A stretch of DNA of 43,132 bases. Origin: Oscillospiraceae bacterium (GTDB lineage: Bacteria > Bacillota > Clostridia > Oscillospirales > Ruminococcaceae). This document shows positions 22,294 to 31,525 of the stretch, piece after piece (within the stretch, counting starts at the first letter, position 1; every line of letters starts with the position of its first letter). Under the pieces are notes generated by a model. That model was not told the origin of the DNA and ran no database searches. It worked only from the letters and a program-made list of their open reading frames with translations. Made by a program: the position numbers and the translations under genes. Location: positions 1-43,132 of the forward strand of contig JAIRWC010000014.1 in assembly GCA_031253495.1 (NCBI GenBank). The letters are read 5' to 3'.

Positions 22294-22854
22294 ATGGATT
22301 ATAACATCAAAGACGTTTCTTCGCGCCTGAAAGCCACGCGCGAGTACCTTGACGTCGCCGCCGAAACCATGGCGGAAAAGACAAACACCGATTTAGCCGA
22401 ATACGTTTCGCTTGAAAACGGCGAAAAGGACTTCTCTTTGTCTTTCCTGAACGAATGTGCCGCCGCCCTCGGCGTGGAGCTTGTCGAGCTGCTTACCGGC
22501 AAAGCGCCCACCCTTAACAAATATTCGGTCGTAAAGAACGGCAAGGGCTTGCCCATCGAACGCCGCGAGGGTTTTTCGTACAGCCATTTGGCCTATCTTT
22601 TCAAGCACAAGAAAATCGAGCCGCTCATGGTAACGGCCCCGTACAGCGAAAAGGAGCAGTCGGAGCCGGTCCGTTTATCGGCGCACGACGGGCAGGAAAT
22701 GGATTTGGTTATTTCCGGCAAGCTGAAATTCGTGATTGCCGGGCACGAGGAAATCCTCGAAGAGGGCGACTGCGTTTATTACGACAGCAAAAACCCGCAC
22801 GGAATGGTTGCGGCGGGCGGGCGGGAATGTAAGTTCCTCGCGGTGCTGATTTAA
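22294..22854 (+). CDS. XRE-family regulator with cupin domain
   Basis: The 186-residue protein combines an N-terminal helix-turn-helix of XRE type (about 6-66, somewhat diverged) with a C-terminal cupin (about 112-184, containing HDGQEMDLVISGKLKFV and GDCVYYDSKNPHGM). Such XRE-cupin proteins are one-component regulators that sense a small ligand. Pairing with an AMP-forming acyl-CoA synthetase gene 17 bases downstream is common in Clostridia, so that gene is the likely target. AAAGGG precedes the ATG, 23 bases after the GH10 stop. Confidence 0.88.
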   Translation: MDYNIKDVSSRLKATREYLDVAAETMAEKTNTDLAEYVSLENGEKDFSLSFLNECAAALGVELVELLTGKAPTLNKYSVVKNGKGLPIERREGFSYSHLAYLFKHKKIEPLMVTAPYSEKEQSEPVRLSAHDGQEMDLVISGKLKFVIAGHEEILEEGDCVYYDSKNPHGMVAAGGRECKFLAVLI

Positions 22855-22871
22855 TCGGGGGTATTGGTTTA

Positions 22872-24551
22872 ATGGAACAGGTCAAAGGCTATTATAAGAA
22901 ATTCGTAACCGAGGGGTTCGGCGAGGACGGCGCGCTGAATAAATTTGAAATCAACTGCCCCGATAATTTTAACTTCGCTTATGATATAATAGATAAGTTC
23001 GGTGAGCTGGAACCCGACAGGCCCGCCGTTCTTTGGACGGACGTAAAGGGCGGGGAAAAGACGGTAACTTATGGGGAGCTGTCGCGCCTTTCCGGTCAGG
23101 CGGCTAATTTGCTCGTTAAGAGCGGCGTGGAAAAAGGCGACAAAGTCATGCTTGTCATGAAGCGCAACCATCAATTCTGGCATGCGATAACGGCGCTCCA
23201 TAAAATAGGGGCGGTCGCCATTCCCGCCACGCATTTGTTGACCGAACACGATTTTGTTTACCGCTTCACCCAAGCTCAAGTCAAGGGGATAATCGCGACC
23301 GGCGACAATCCCGAAATCGCCGCGCGCGTAAACGCCGCCGACAAAGAAACCGGCGGCGGCTTAAAGTTCAAGTTCATAGTCAACGCGGACGGCGCCCCGC
23401 CCGAACACTTCTTCGACTTCGACGCGCTCGTCGGGGAACAGCCTTGCGCTTTCGCCCGCGCCGAAACCCGTTCCCGCGAGATGATGCTGCTTTATTTCAC
23501 CTCCGGCACCACCGGTTACCCGAAAATGGTAACGCACGATTACCGATACGCTTTGGCGCACGTCTTAACGGCGGCGCACTGGCAGAACGTTCAGCCCGAC
23601 GGAATCCACCTGACGGTGGCGGACACGGGCTGGGCGAAGTCCGCGTGGGGGAAGCTGTACGGGCAAATGGCGCTCGGCGCTTGCGTTTTCGTATACGACT
23701 TCGACAAGTTTGTCCCCTCCGACGTATTGAGGATTATACAAGATTATAAAATCACTTCTTTCTGCGCCCCCCCGACGATGTTCAGGTTCTTTATAAAAGA
23801 GGGCGTCGGCAATTACGACTTATCCGGGTTGAAGTATTGCACAATCGCGGGGGAGGCGCTTAACCCCGAGGTGTTCGACAGGTGGAAGGAGTACACGGGT
23901 CTGGAGCTTATGGAAGGCTTCGGTCAGACCGAAAGCGTCGTCATGGTCGCGAACCTGGCCGGTACGCGCCCCAAACCCGGTTCTATGGGCAAACCCGTCC
24001 CTTTATATAACGCGGACATAATTGACGAAAAAGGCGAAAAGGTCCCCGCGGGGGAAGTGGGCGAAATCGTTATCCGTTGCGAGAGGGGCGCCGCGGGTAT
24101 GTTCGGCGGGTACTATAAAAACGACGGGCTTACCGACGACGCGTGGCACGGCGGAATCTACCATACGGGCGATACCGCCTACCGCGACGAAGACGGGTAT
24201 TACTGGTACGTCGGGCGCAACGACGATTTAATAAAGGCTTCGGGCTACCGCATAGGGCCCTTTGAAATCGAAAGCGTCCTCATTACCCACCCCGCCGTGC
24301 TGGAGTGCGCCGTTACCGGCGCCCCCGACCCGATAAGGGGGCGTGTCGTCAAGGCGACGGTCGTCCTCACGAAAGGCCGCGAGCCGAGCGACGCCTTAAT
24401 AAAGGAATTGCAAGAGCACGTCAAGAAAAACACAGCCCCTTACAAATACCCGCGCATAGTCGAGTTCGTGCCGGAGCTGCCGAAAACAATCAGCGGAAAA
24501 ATCAAACGCGCGCAAATCAGGGAAGACGACGGCGGAATATTGGACGATTGA
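22872..24551 (+). CDS. AMP-forming acyl-CoA synthetase
   Basis: The 559-residue enzyme activates a carboxylic acid as acyl-AMP and then acyl-CoA. Motifs: [12 protein letters not shown] (208-219, ATP loop), [28 protein letters not shown] with the hinge, and KTISGKIKR near the C-terminus with the catalytic lysine. Sequence style fits acetyl- to medium-chain enzymes (MACS group) rather than long-chain ones. The substrate cannot be read off. It follows the XRE-cupin gene by 17 bases and has only a weak GGGG ribosome site. Acetate from xylan side chains is a tempting but unproven substrate. Confidence 0.9.
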   Translation: MEQVKGYYKKFVTEGFGEDGALNKFEINCPDNFNFAYDIIDKFGELEPDRPAVLWTDVKGGEKTVTYGELSRLSGQAANLLVKSGVEKGDKVMLVMKRNHQFWHAITALHKIGAVAIPATHLLTEHDFVYRFTQAQVKGIIATGDNPEIAARVNAADKETGGGLKFKFIVNADGAPPEHFFDFDALVGEQPCAFARAETRSREMMLLYFTSGTTGYPKMVTHDYRYALAHVLTAAHWQNVQPDGIHLTVADTGWAKSAWGKLYGQMALGACVFVYDFDKFVPSDVLRIIQDYKITSFCAPPTMFRFFIKEGVGNYDLSGLKYCTIAGEALNPEVFDRWKEYTGLELMEGFGQTESVVMVANLAGTRPKPGSMGKPVPLYNADIIDEKGEKVPAGEVGEIVIRCERGAAGMFGGYYKNDGLTDDAWHGGIYHTGDTAYRDEDGYYWYVGRNDDLIKASGYRIGPFEIESVLITHPAVLECAVTGAPDPIRGRVVKATVVLTKGREPSDALIKELQEHVKKNTAPYKYPRIVEFVPELPKTISGKIKRAQIREDDGGILDD

Positions 24552-24576
24552 ATAAAATCTCGAACGCGTTTCACGG

Positions 24577-24590
24577 TGAAAACGATTACA
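24577..24590. promoter_or_regulatory. cre-like operator 1 upstream of GH11
   Basis: TGAAAACGATTACA fits the catabolite-response consensus TGWAANCGNTNWCA at every position. Confidence 0.65.
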
Positions 24591-24606
24591 ATGTCAAAAA
24601 AAACCG

Positions 24607-24620
24607 TGTAAACGTTTACA
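24607..24620. promoter_or_regulatory. cre-like operator 2 upstream of GH11
   Basis: TGTAAACGTTTACA is a perfect 14-bp palindrome matching the LacI/CcpA-type consensus. It starts 30 bp after operator 1 begins. Confidence 0.75.
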
Positions 24621-24663
24621 TTTTGCGAAAAAAGAAAGCTTTTCGGGGGATTTGTAACCTTTG

Positions 24664-24677
24664 TGTAATCGTTTTCT
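24664..24677. promoter_or_regulatory. cre-like operator 3 upstream of GH11
   Basis: TGTAATCGTTTTCT matches the consensus at all but the last base, and its reverse complement is almost the same as operator 1. It is 39 bp upstream of the -35 box. Confidence 0.5.
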
Positions 24678-24716
24678 GTGTATGCGTACAAACTTCGACA
24701 AATCGCTCAAAACCTA

Positions 24717-24745
24717 TTGACAATCGCGTTTTATTGTATTATGCT
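24717..24745 (+). promoter_or_regulatory. GH11 xylanase promoter
   Basis: TTGACA (24717-24722) and TATGCT (24740-24745) are 17 bp apart, about 34 bases before the ATG. Confidence 0.8.
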
Positions 24746-24778
24746 GTAAGGGAAATATTTATTAGGAGGAACCCTGTC

Positions 24779-26485
24779 ATGCGTAAAAAAATCAGCTTTT
24801 TGTTGGCGGCCGTCTTTGCCATCACCCTAACAGCCATTCCCACTTCCGCGGCGGCGGAAACTTTCACCTCGAACAAGACCGGTTCAAAAAACGGATGGGA
24901 CTATGAATACTGGAAGGATTCCGGAACCGGCAGCATGACCGTCAACGATAACGGGACGTTCAGCTGCAGCTGGAGCAATATCAACAATATCCTGTTCCGC
25001 TCGGGGAAAAAGTTTAACGAATCCCAAAAACACGGGCAAATCGGCACTATCTCCATTAACTACGGCGCGACTTACAACCCTAACGGCAACTCTTACCTCT
25101 GCGTTTACGGCTGGACGGTGAGCCCGCTGGTGGAATATTATATCGTCGAGAGTTACGGCTCCTGGAAGCCCCCGGGCAACAACGCCTCTTCAAAAGGAAC
25201 GGTTTCCATCGACGGCGGTTCTTATGAAATCTACGAGACCACGAGGAACAACGAGCCTTCCATCAAAGGCACGCAGACCTTTAAACAGTATTGGAGCGTT
25301 CGCACCTCCAAGCGGACGAGCGGAACCATTTCCGTTTCCGAACACTTCAAAGCGTGGGAATCCAAGGGGATGAGCTTAGGCAATATGTATGAGGTCTCCC
25401 TTAACGTCGAGGGCTGGCAGAGCAGCGGAAACGCGACCATAAACAGCTATACCCTTAAATACGGCAATTCCACCCTCGGGGGTTCGTCTTCTTCCAACAC
25501 CAACACCGGAAATAATAACAACACAGCCAATAACAATAATAACAGCGGTAATAACTCCGGCGGCTCTTCGTCGTCGTCCGGCGGCGACACCCGTTACACT
25601 TTCAGCAACCTTTCTTTCCAAAGCAACCAGGGCGTTTCCTCCTATTCCGTTAACTCGAGCGGCGCGCTTTCCGTAAGTTACGGCGGGCAGTACAAGGAAG
25701 TGAGGTATAATCTCCCGAGCGGGATTAACCTCGCCAACTGCTCTTCCATCGTGGTCAACGGTTCGAGCCCCAACGGTCAGACGGCGGTTAAGTTCTTTAA
25801 CTCCGGCGGTTCCGAGGTGTTCGTAATGTATAACAACAAGAGTTCGAGCGCGGCGGACTGGACGAAAACGTTAAGCTCCTCCGAAAAAAACAACACCGTT
25901 ACCCGGATAGGGATTATGTCGCAGGACACGGGCAGCTATTCCGCGACGATTAACTCGATTACGTTCAAGGGCATGGGTTCAAGCTCTTCAAGTTCTTCAA
26001 GCTCTTCAAATTCTTCGAGCTCTTCAAACTCTTCGAGTTCTTCAAGTTCCTCAAATTCTTCAAGTTCTAACTCTTCTTCAAATTCGTCCTCGTCGGGTTC
26101 AAGCGGCAGTTCGGCCGCTACCACCGTTCAGTGCGAGAACATGACGAAAGCGGGGCAGTACACGGGCAACGTCAGCTCGCCGTTTAACGGCGTGGCGCTG
26201 TACGCGAACAACGACCGCGTTACCACCTCCCAGTACCTCGCGAACAACAGGCACACTTTCACGCTCCGCGGCGCGTCGAGCAACGGCAACACCGCCCAAG
26301 TCGAATTGAAGGTCGGAGGAACGACGGTCGGCACGTTCAGGTTCTCGGGAACCTCCGCGTCAAGCCAGTCTATCACGGTTTCGCATAATAAAGGCGGCGG
26401 CAACGTGGAAATTCAACTCGTGTGCGTGAACGACAACAACACGTGGGACGCGTTCGTCGATTATCTCGAAATCAAAGCGGCGTAA
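24779..26485 (+). CDS. Secreted GH11 xylanase with CBM36 and a middle beta domain
   Basis: I start the gene at ATG 24779, with AGGAGGA 8 bases upstream and a signal peptide (1-26); the longer frame runs back into the preceding gene. The 568-residue product has four parts. GH11 (about 28-232) carries nucleophile Glu119 in PLVEYYIVE and acid/base Glu211 in [10 protein letters not shown]. An Asn/Ser/Gly linker comes next, then a beta-sandwich-like domain of unknown class (about 270-400), a poly-Ser/Asn linker (about 400-445), and a CBM36-type calcium-dependent xylan binder (about 446-568, [17 protein letters not shown] and [10 protein letters not shown]). No dockerin or anchor is seen. It should cut xylan outside the cell. 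Confidence 0.93.
   Translation: MRKKISFLLAAVFAITLTAIPTSAAAETFTSNKTGSKNGWDYEYWKDSGTGSMTVNDNGTFSCSWSNINNILFRSGKKFNESQKHGQIGTISINYGATYNPNGNSYLCVYGWTVSPLVEYYIVESYGSWKPPGNNASSKGTVSIDGGSYEIYETTRNNEPSIKGTQTFKQYWSVRTSKRTSGTISVSEHFKAWESKGMSLGNMYEVSLNVEGWQSSGNATINSYTLKYGNSTLGGSSSSNTNTGNNNNTANNNNNSGNNSGGSSSSSGGDTRYTFSNLSFQSNQGVSSYSVNSSGALSVSYGGQYKEVRYNLPSGINLANCSSIVVNGSSPNGQTAVKFFNSGGSEVFVMYNNKSSSAADWTKTLSSSEKNNTVTRIGIMSQDTGSYSATINSITFKGMGSSSSSSSSSSNSSSSSNSSSSSSSSNSSSSNSSSNSSSSGSSGSSAATTVQCENMTKAGQYTGNVSSPFNGVALYANNDRVTTSQYLANNRHTFTLRGASSNGNTAQVELKVGGTTVGTFRFSGTSASSQSITVSHNKGGGNVEIQLVCVNDNNTWDAFVDYLEIKAA
25979..26095 (+). repeat. Poly-Ser/Asn coding microrepeat
   Basis: Short TCTTCAAGT / TCTTCGAGC-type units are repeated to encode the Ser-rich linker between the middle domain and CBM36 of the GH11 protein. 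Such tracts vary in length by slippage. Confidence 0.8.
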
Positions 26486-26513
26486 CGGCTAATCTCGAAT
26501 TAAAACGCGACAA

Positions 26514-26545
26514 TGAGAAAGCCGCCGGAAACGGCGGCTTTCTCA
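26514..26545. terminator. Hairpin between convergent GH11 gene and ftsH
   Basis: A perfect 14-bp stem TGAGAAAGCCGCCG / CGGCGGCTTTCTCA with GAAA loop. No T-tract follows, so it may act as a barrier for both transcripts. Confidence 0.6.
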
Positions 26546-26593
26546 CGCGCGATGTTCAAAATGAAAACTCTTAGGGGTTTTCGTTTTAAAAGA

Positions 26594-28498
26594 TTATAAC
26601 TTCTCGGCGGCTTCTTCCCTTAATTCTTTGTCGCTGATTTCGTCCGATTCGCCTCTCATTAACTTTTCAAAATCCGAGCCGTCAATCTTCTCGTTTTCGA
26701 TTAGGTATTCGGCGATTATACACAACTTTTTCATGTTGACCGTGATGATATCCTTGGCTTTTTCGTATCCCGTTTCGATAATCTGCCTGATTTCCCCGTC
26801 GATTTCCGCCGCCACGTTTTCGGAATAATTCCGCCCTTGGGAATAATCCCGCCCCAAGAACACCTCGGGGTTTTCATGCCCGTAAACGATAGGGCCCAAT
26901 TTTTCCGAAAAGCCGTAACGCGTAACCATGTTCCGCGCTATTACCGTAGCCCTGCTGATATCGCTGGACGCCCCCGTCGAAATATCGTCGAGAACCAGCT
27001 TCTCCGCGACGCGCCCGCCCAGCAAAACCACGATATCCTCTTCAAATTCCAGCTTGCTTATATAGTTCTTGTCCTGCTCCGGAAGCGACATGGTAAACCC
27101 GCCCGCCGTCCCCCTCGGGATAATCGTTACCATATGCACCTTATCCTGCGTTTCGCAGCAATAGGTGCAAATCGCGTGCCCCGCTTCGTGAAACGCCGTC
27201 AGCTTACGCTCTTTCTCGGTAACGACGCGGGACTTTTTTTCCGGCCCCGCGATTACTTTAATCGTCGCTTCCTCTATATCCTTTTCGGTAATCGCTTTCT
27301 TGTTCGCGCGGGCCGCGAGCAAAGCCGCCTCGTTGACGAGGTTTTCCAGGTCCGCCCCGGTGAACCCCGCCGAAGTCTTGGCTATCGTGGCGAGGTTGAC
27401 GTCGGGAGCGAGGTTTTTATTGCGGGTGTGAACCTTTAAAATTTCCTCGCGCCCTTTTATGTCGGGATAATGCACGACGACCTGCCTGTCAAACCGCCCC
27501 GGCCGCAGCAAAGCCGGGTCGAGGATATCGCGCCTGTTTGTCGCCGCGATTATGATAATGCCTTCGTTCTCGGCGAAGCCGTCCATTTCGACAAGCAACT
27601 GGTTGAGCGTCTGCTCGCGCTCGTCGTGCCCGCCGCCTAACCCCGCGCCCCTGTGCCGCCCCACCGCGTCAATCTCGTCGATGAAGATTATGGAGGGTGT
27701 ATGCTTCTTCGCCTGCTCGAACAGGTCGCGCACCCTCGAGGCGCCCACGCCCACGAACATTTCAACGAAGTCGGAGCCGCTTATAGAGAAAAAAGGCACG
27801 TTCGCCTCGCCCGACACCGCCTTGGCGAGAAGCGTCTTACCCGTACCCGGCGGACCCACAAGCAACACGCCTTTGGGAATCCTCGCGCCTATTTCCTGAT
27901 ATTTTTTCGGATTTTTCAAAAAATCGACAATCTCGGCGAGTTCTTCTTTCTCCTCGTCGGCGCCCGCCACGTCCGCGAAAGTTACCTTCTTGCCGCTGGC
28001 GGGCTGATGCCGCGTGTTCGCGCGGGAAAAGGTAGACATCTTGCCGCCGCCCGTCGTCTGCCGCATAACGATGAAAGTGAAGCCAATCATAATGGCCAGC
28101 AATAAGAAATACGGAAAAATATTCGTCCAGAAAGAATTGTCGCTAATCGGGATAAAATCCTCTTCGACGGCGGCGTCGCCGGATATGTCGCCCGAATACC
28201 TCTCGTTATAAAGTTTGCGGTAATCCTGCGTCTGGGCTATGAACAAGTTGACGTTGGGAACGGTGTAAGTCTCGTTCTCCGGCTCCCCGCGAAGCCTGTA
28301 TTCAAGTTTGCCGTTCCCGAGATTGAGCTTGTAGTACGCCACCTCGAAATTGTCGAAACGGACAAGCACCTCGGAATATGTTTTGGGCTTCGGTCTGTCG
28401 CCGAAACTGTTAAGATTGGAAATTATAAACAGCAACCCGCCGATAAGGAACCCGATTATCAAAATGTAAATGACGACCCCTTTTAAACCTCTGTGCAT
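26594..28498 (-). CDS. ftsH: ATP-dependent membrane zinc metalloprotease FtsH
   Basis: The 634-residue protein has two membrane helices (about 8-27 and 126-145) flanking an extracellular loop, then an AAA domain with Walker A GPPGTGKT (215-222), Walker B IIFIDEID (Asp274, Glu275) and a second region of homology ending in RPGRFDRQ. A zinc protease domain follows, with HEAGH (437-441). It degrades membrane and regulatory proteins as a hexamer. AAGGCGG precedes the ATG. It follows hpt by 24 bases, as in many Firmicutes (tilS-hpt-ftsH). Confidence 0.97.
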   Translation of the reverse strand: MHRGLKGVVIYILIIGFLIGGLLFIISNLNSFGDRPKPKTYSEVLVRFDNFEVAYYKLNLGNGKLEYRLRGEPENETYTVPNVNLFIAQTQDYRKLYNERYSGDISGDAAVEEDFIPISDNSFWTNIFPYFLLLAIMIGFTFIVMRQTTGGGKMSTFSRANTRHQPASGKKVTFADVAGADEEKEELAEIVDFLKNPKKYQEIGARIPKGVLLVGPPGTGKTLLAKAVSGEANVPFFSISGSDFVEMFVGVGASRVRDLFEQAKKHTPSIIFIDEIDAVGRHRGAGLGGGHDEREQTLNQLLVEMDGFAENEGIIIIAATNRRDILDPALLRPGRFDRQVVVHYPDIKGREEILKVHTRNKNLAPDVNLATIAKTSAGFTGADLENLVNEAALLAARANKKAITEKDIEEATIKVIAGPEKKSRVVTEKERKLTAFHEAGHAICTYCCETQDKVHMVTIIPRGTAGGFTMSLPEQDKNYISKLEFEEDIVVLLGGRVAEKLVLDDISTGASSDISRATVIARNMVTRYGFSEKLGPIVYGHENPEVFLGRDYSQGRNYSENVAAEIDGEIRQIIETGYEKAKDIITVNMKKLCIIAEYLIENEKIDGSDFEKLMRGESDEISDKELREEAAEKL

Positions 28499-28522
28499 TT
28501 AAACCGCCTTTCTTGAAATCGA

Positions 28523-29059
28523 CTATTTTATATTGACTTCCGCCAAATACGGCAAATATCTGTACTGTTCGGCGTAATCCAGCCCGTATCCCACAACGAA
28601 CCCGCCCCCGACGTCGAAGCATTTATAATCCGCGGCGAGGGGGATTTTCCGCCCCGCGTCCTTATCCAAAAACACGCAGACTTTAAGCGACCTCGGTTCC
28701 CTGCCGCGCAAAATTTCGCAAACGCGGTAAAGCGTGTTCGCGCTTTCGAGGATATCCTCCACGATAATCACGTCCCGCCCTTTGACGTCGGCGTCTATAT
28801 CCTTCACAATCTGAACCGCGCCCGACGTTTCGGAATTCAACCCGTAAGACTTCGCCGTTAAAAAATCGACCTCGCAGGGGATGGAGAGAGCCCTGATTAA
28901 ATCCGCCATGAACACGAACGAGCCTTTCAGCACCCCGATAAAAATCGGCGGAGTCCGCGCCCCGCAAGGCGCGTAATCTTCCGATATTTTAGCGCCCAAC
29001 CGCTTAACCGCGCCGGAAATCGCCGCCTCGTCGATTAAAACCCTTACGATTTCGTTCAT
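28523..29059 (-). CDS. hpt: Hypoxanthine phosphoribosyltransferase with altered PRPP loop
   Basis: The enzyme salvages hypoxanthine and guanine to IMP and GMP with PRPP. The 178-residue length, the GVLKGSFVFMADL block and the partner genes fit HPRT. The PRPP motif reads VEDILESANTL. Most family members have EDI(I/V)D(S/T)GxTL, so the catalytic-base Asp is Glu and the following Gly is Ala. Chemistry may still work but should be tested. The ATG at 29059 is chosen because it starts the conserved MNEIVRVLIDEAAI part and follows GAGGCGG. A strong hairpin covers the upstream region (29063-29111). Confidence 0.85.
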   Translation of the reverse strand: MNEIVRVLIDEAAISGAVKRLGAKISEDYAPCGARTPPIFIGVLKGSFVFMADLIRALSIPCEVDFLTAKSYGLNSETSGAVQIVKDIDADVKGRDVIIVEDILESANTLYRVCEILRGREPRSLKVCVFLDKDAGRKIPLAADYKCFDVGGGFVVGYGLDYAEQYRYLPYLAEVNIK

Positions 29060-29062
29060 ATG

Positions 29063-29111
29063 ACCATGCCGCCTCACCCTGCACAAAACTCAATGAAAAT
29101 TGCGGCATGGT
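29063..29111 (-). promoter_or_regulatory. Start-proximal hairpin and small upstream ORF in the hpt leader
   Basis: ACCATGCCGC (29102-29111 on the minus strand) pairs perfectly with GCGGCATGGT (29063-29072) across a 29-base loop. The 3' arm overlaps the hpt ribosome site and ends 3 bases before the ATG. An upstream ATG in the 5' arm has AAAGGA at good spacing and opens a frame (MPQFSLSFVQGEAAWSYE) that runs into hpt out of frame. Confidence 0.55.
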
Positions 29112-29171
29112 GATTCGTCCTTTCTTGTTTTTCAAACTTGTAACCACCCTTCTTGCAGCAAGTCCGTTAGA

Positions 29172-29200
29172 ATTATAACATATAATCCGGCAAAAATCAA
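29172..29200 (-). promoter_or_regulatory. hpt-ftsH promoter
   Basis: TTGATT (29195-29200) and TATAAT (29172-29177) on the minus strand are 17 bp apart, in the 150-base gap after tilS. The leader is about 105 bases long. Confidence 0.75.
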
Positions 29201-29208
29201 ATATAATT

Positions 29209-30150
29209 TTACCTTTTGCGATAATTTTGGGGAACCGTCATGATTTTCAGGACGTCGCCGCCCACGACGGCGAATTTGTTTTTTTCGACGTTTATTTTGC
29301 CTTTCCCCGCCATGACGATTTCCTCAACGCGCGAAATCATAAGGTTTGACGGGGATATGCCGTTTCGGGACAAAAGCCCGCCGATTGCGCGCCTCAAAAG
29401 CGGCTTTTCCAGCGTTCGGAGAAAATCCGCGCCGTATTCCGGTTCGACCCGCTTTGAAATAAATTCCTCGTCCTCGCGCAAAGCCCCGCACATCCGGGTA
29501 ATCCCCGCCGCGAACGACGGGTTTATCCCCTCTATTACCGGAATAAGCGACGCCCTTATCTTATTGCGGGTATAATCAAGCGAAAAATTGGCGCTGTCCG
29601 TAACGTATCCCAACCCCCGCGCCCGGCAGAACTCTTCCGTGTCGGCGCGCGAGCAGAATATGAGCGGGCGTATGATATCCCCCCTGACGGGCGGTATTCC
29701 GCACAGCCCTTTCAGCGCCGAACCCCTTATAAGGTTAATCAAAACCGTTTCCGCGTTGTCGGAGGCCGTGTGCCCGGTGGCGATTTTAACCCGCCCCGCC
29801 GTCGTTTCGGCGACGTCCGCCAATACGGAATACCTCGCTTCCCTCGCCGCTTCTTCCAGACTTTGGCGCTTTTTGCGCGACGATTTCACGTCCGCCGAAC
29901 GCGCCGCGAGCGGTACGTTCAGCCCGCCGCACAACCCGCGGACGAACCTTTCGTCCCCGTCGCTTTCCCCCCCGCGAAGGCCGTGGTTTACATGGCACGC
30001 CGAAACGAAAACGCCGTATTCCCCGGCAAGCTCCAGCATAGCGTGAAGCAGCGCCACGCTGTCCGCCCCCCCGCTTAACGCCACCATGACGTTCGCCCCT
30101 CGTTCCAGCATACCGAACCGTTCGACGGCGGCTTTGACCTTATCCAACAT
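29209..30150 (-). CDS. tilS: tRNA(Ile)-lysidine synthetase, short form
   Basis: TilS uses ATP and lysine to convert C34 of the tRNA-Ile2 anticodon to lysidine, so AUA is read correctly. The 313-residue protein has the PP-loop SGGADS (26-31), the HVNHGLRG block, GHTASDNAETVL and the SLDYTRNKIR segment. It lacks the C-terminal TilS domain found in Bacillus-type enzymes (about 460-470 residues), so it resembles the minimal forms seen in a few bacteria. It follows dnaB by 27 bases with GGGGGA as ribosome site. Confidence 0.92.
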   Translation of the reverse strand: MLDKVKAAVERFGMLERGANVMVALSGGADSVALLHAMLELAGEYGVFVSACHVNHGLRGGESDGDERFVRGLCGGLNVPLAARSADVKSSRKKRQSLEEAAREARYSVLADVAETTAGRVKIATGHTASDNAETVLINLIRGSALKGLCGIPPVRGDIIRPLIFCSRADTEEFCRARGLGYVTDSANFSLDYTRNKIRASLIPVIEGINPSFAAGITRMCGALREDEEFISKRVEPEYGADFLRTLEKPLLRRAIGGLLSRNGISPSNLMISRVEEIVMAGKGKINVEKNKFAVVGGDVLKIMTVPQNYRKR

Positions 30151-30177
30151 CCCGAACCCAATCCCCCGTCGCGAAGC

Positions 30178-31521
30178 CTATTCGTACTTATAATCGAGCG
30201 TGCTGAACTTCGTATACCTCTCGTCCCAGTGAAGCTCGACAGTCCCCGTTTCCCCCTGCCTGTTCTTCGCTATGACGCACTCGCACAAATACGGCTTTTC
30301 GCTTTCTTTGTGGTAATAAAAATCGCGGTACAAAAAGATTACTATATCCGCGTCCTGCTCGATGGAACCGGATTCCCGCAGGTCTGAAAGCATGGGGCGC
30401 TTGTCCTGGCGCGAATCGGGTCCGCGCGACAGCTGCGACGCGACAATCACCGGAACGTTCAGGTCTTTCGCCATGAGCTTTAAGTTCCTCGTAATCTCGC
30501 TCACCTCCTGAACCCTGTTTCCGTCGGTTCGCCCCGTGGACATCAACTGGAGATAATCTATGACGACCAACCCCAAGTTTTTTATCCTCCTCAGTTTCGC
30601 TTTCATTTCGCCTATGGATACGGTCGAGCTGTCGTCAATATAAATTTCAAGTTTGGAAAGCGTTTCGGCGGCGTTCGCTATGTTACGCCAACCGTCGCCG
30701 TCGATTAAGCCGTTACGCATCTGGTCGGTCGTAACCCTCGATTCCGTGGCGATTATCCTTGAAACGAGCTGTTCCCTCGACATTTCAAGGCTGAATATGA
30801 CCACCTTTTTTTCGGGGCGCAGTTTCGCCGCCCCCGTCGCGATGTTGACCGCGAAAGAGGTTTTGCCCATACTCGGTCTGCCCGCTATGAGAATCAAGTC
30901 GGACGGGTTCAACCCGAAGATATACCTGTCCAAATCATGGAACGAGCTGGAAAGCGCGGCGTTCTTTTTCCCGTCCGGGTCGGCGCATATTTCCCTTAAT
31001 TCGTTGATTTTGTCGTCGATAAGCGGCTTGATATGCTTCAATCCGCTTAATTCCCGCCCCGCGCGCAACTCGTATATCTGTTTTTCTGCGAAATCCATAA
31101 TCCGCCGGGGTTCTTCCAGCCCGCCGCCCGCCATGTCGAAAATGTCGCGGCAGACGTATATAAGTTCGCGTATCATGTGCTTTTCCTCGATGATACGCGC
31201 GTAATTCTTTATCCCCGACGGGTTTACCACGGATTCCGCCAGTTTCAGCAGATAAGCCCGCGCTTCGTCCTGATTGTCGAAAACGCCCCGCCTTACCGAG
31301 TTTTCGATAACCGTAACAAGGTCTATGGGCGCGTTTGAAATGAACATTCCGTACATCACGCCGAAAAGCTCGTTGTGCAGCCCCACGTGGAAATGGTCGG
31401 GCTTTAAGATATCCGCCACGTCCGTTATCGCGGAAGAGTCGAGTATAATAGTGCCGAGAACCGTCTGTTCCGCGTCGAGGCTGTACGGTAAATTAACGTC
31501 GCTTATGTTCAGTCCCGCCAT
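30178..31521 (-). CDS. dnaB: Replicative DNA helicase
   Basis: The 447-residue hexameric helicase has an N-terminal primase-interacting domain (about 10-115), a linker and a RecA-like ATPase domain with Walker A GRPSMGKT (214-221), Walker B-type LVVIDYLQLM and the QLSRGPDSR / DLRESGSIEQDAD blocks. It unwinds DNA at the fork. The ribosome site GGAGG lies in the last codons of the upstream dehydrogenase gene (4 bases between the genes), so translation is coupled. Its place after rplI is typical of Firmicutes, but here two other genes intervene. Confidence 0.97.
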   Translation of the reverse strand: MAGLNISDVNLPYSLDAEQTVLGTIILDSSAITDVADILKPDHFHVGLHNELFGVMYGMFISNAPIDLVTVIENSVRRGVFDNQDEARAYLLKLAESVVNPSGIKNYARIIEEKHMIRELIYVCRDIFDMAGGGLEEPRRIMDFAEKQIYELRAGRELSGLKHIKPLIDDKINELREICADPDGKKNAALSSSFHDLDRYIFGLNPSDLILIAGRPSMGKTSFAVNIATGAAKLRPEKKVVIFSLEMSREQLVSRIIATESRVTTDQMRNGLIDGDGWRNIANAAETLSKLEIYIDDSSTVSIGEMKAKLRRIKNLGLVVIDYLQLMSTGRTDGNRVQEVSEITRNLKLMAKDLNVPVIVASQLSRGPDSRQDKRPMLSDLRESGSIEQDADIVIFLYRDFYYHKESEKPYLCECVIAKNRQGETGTVELHWDERYTKFSTLDYKYE

Positions 31522-31525
31522 TGTG

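Noticed and set aside
24305-24778. Longer N-terminus of the GH11 protein
   Set aside because: It would overlap the acyl-CoA synthetase gene and put the signal peptide in the middle; the ATG at 24779 has a strong ribosome site and promoter.
29063-29170. Purine riboswitch in front of hpt
   Set aside because: No three-way junction core or conserved loop sequences of the purine aptamer could be found.
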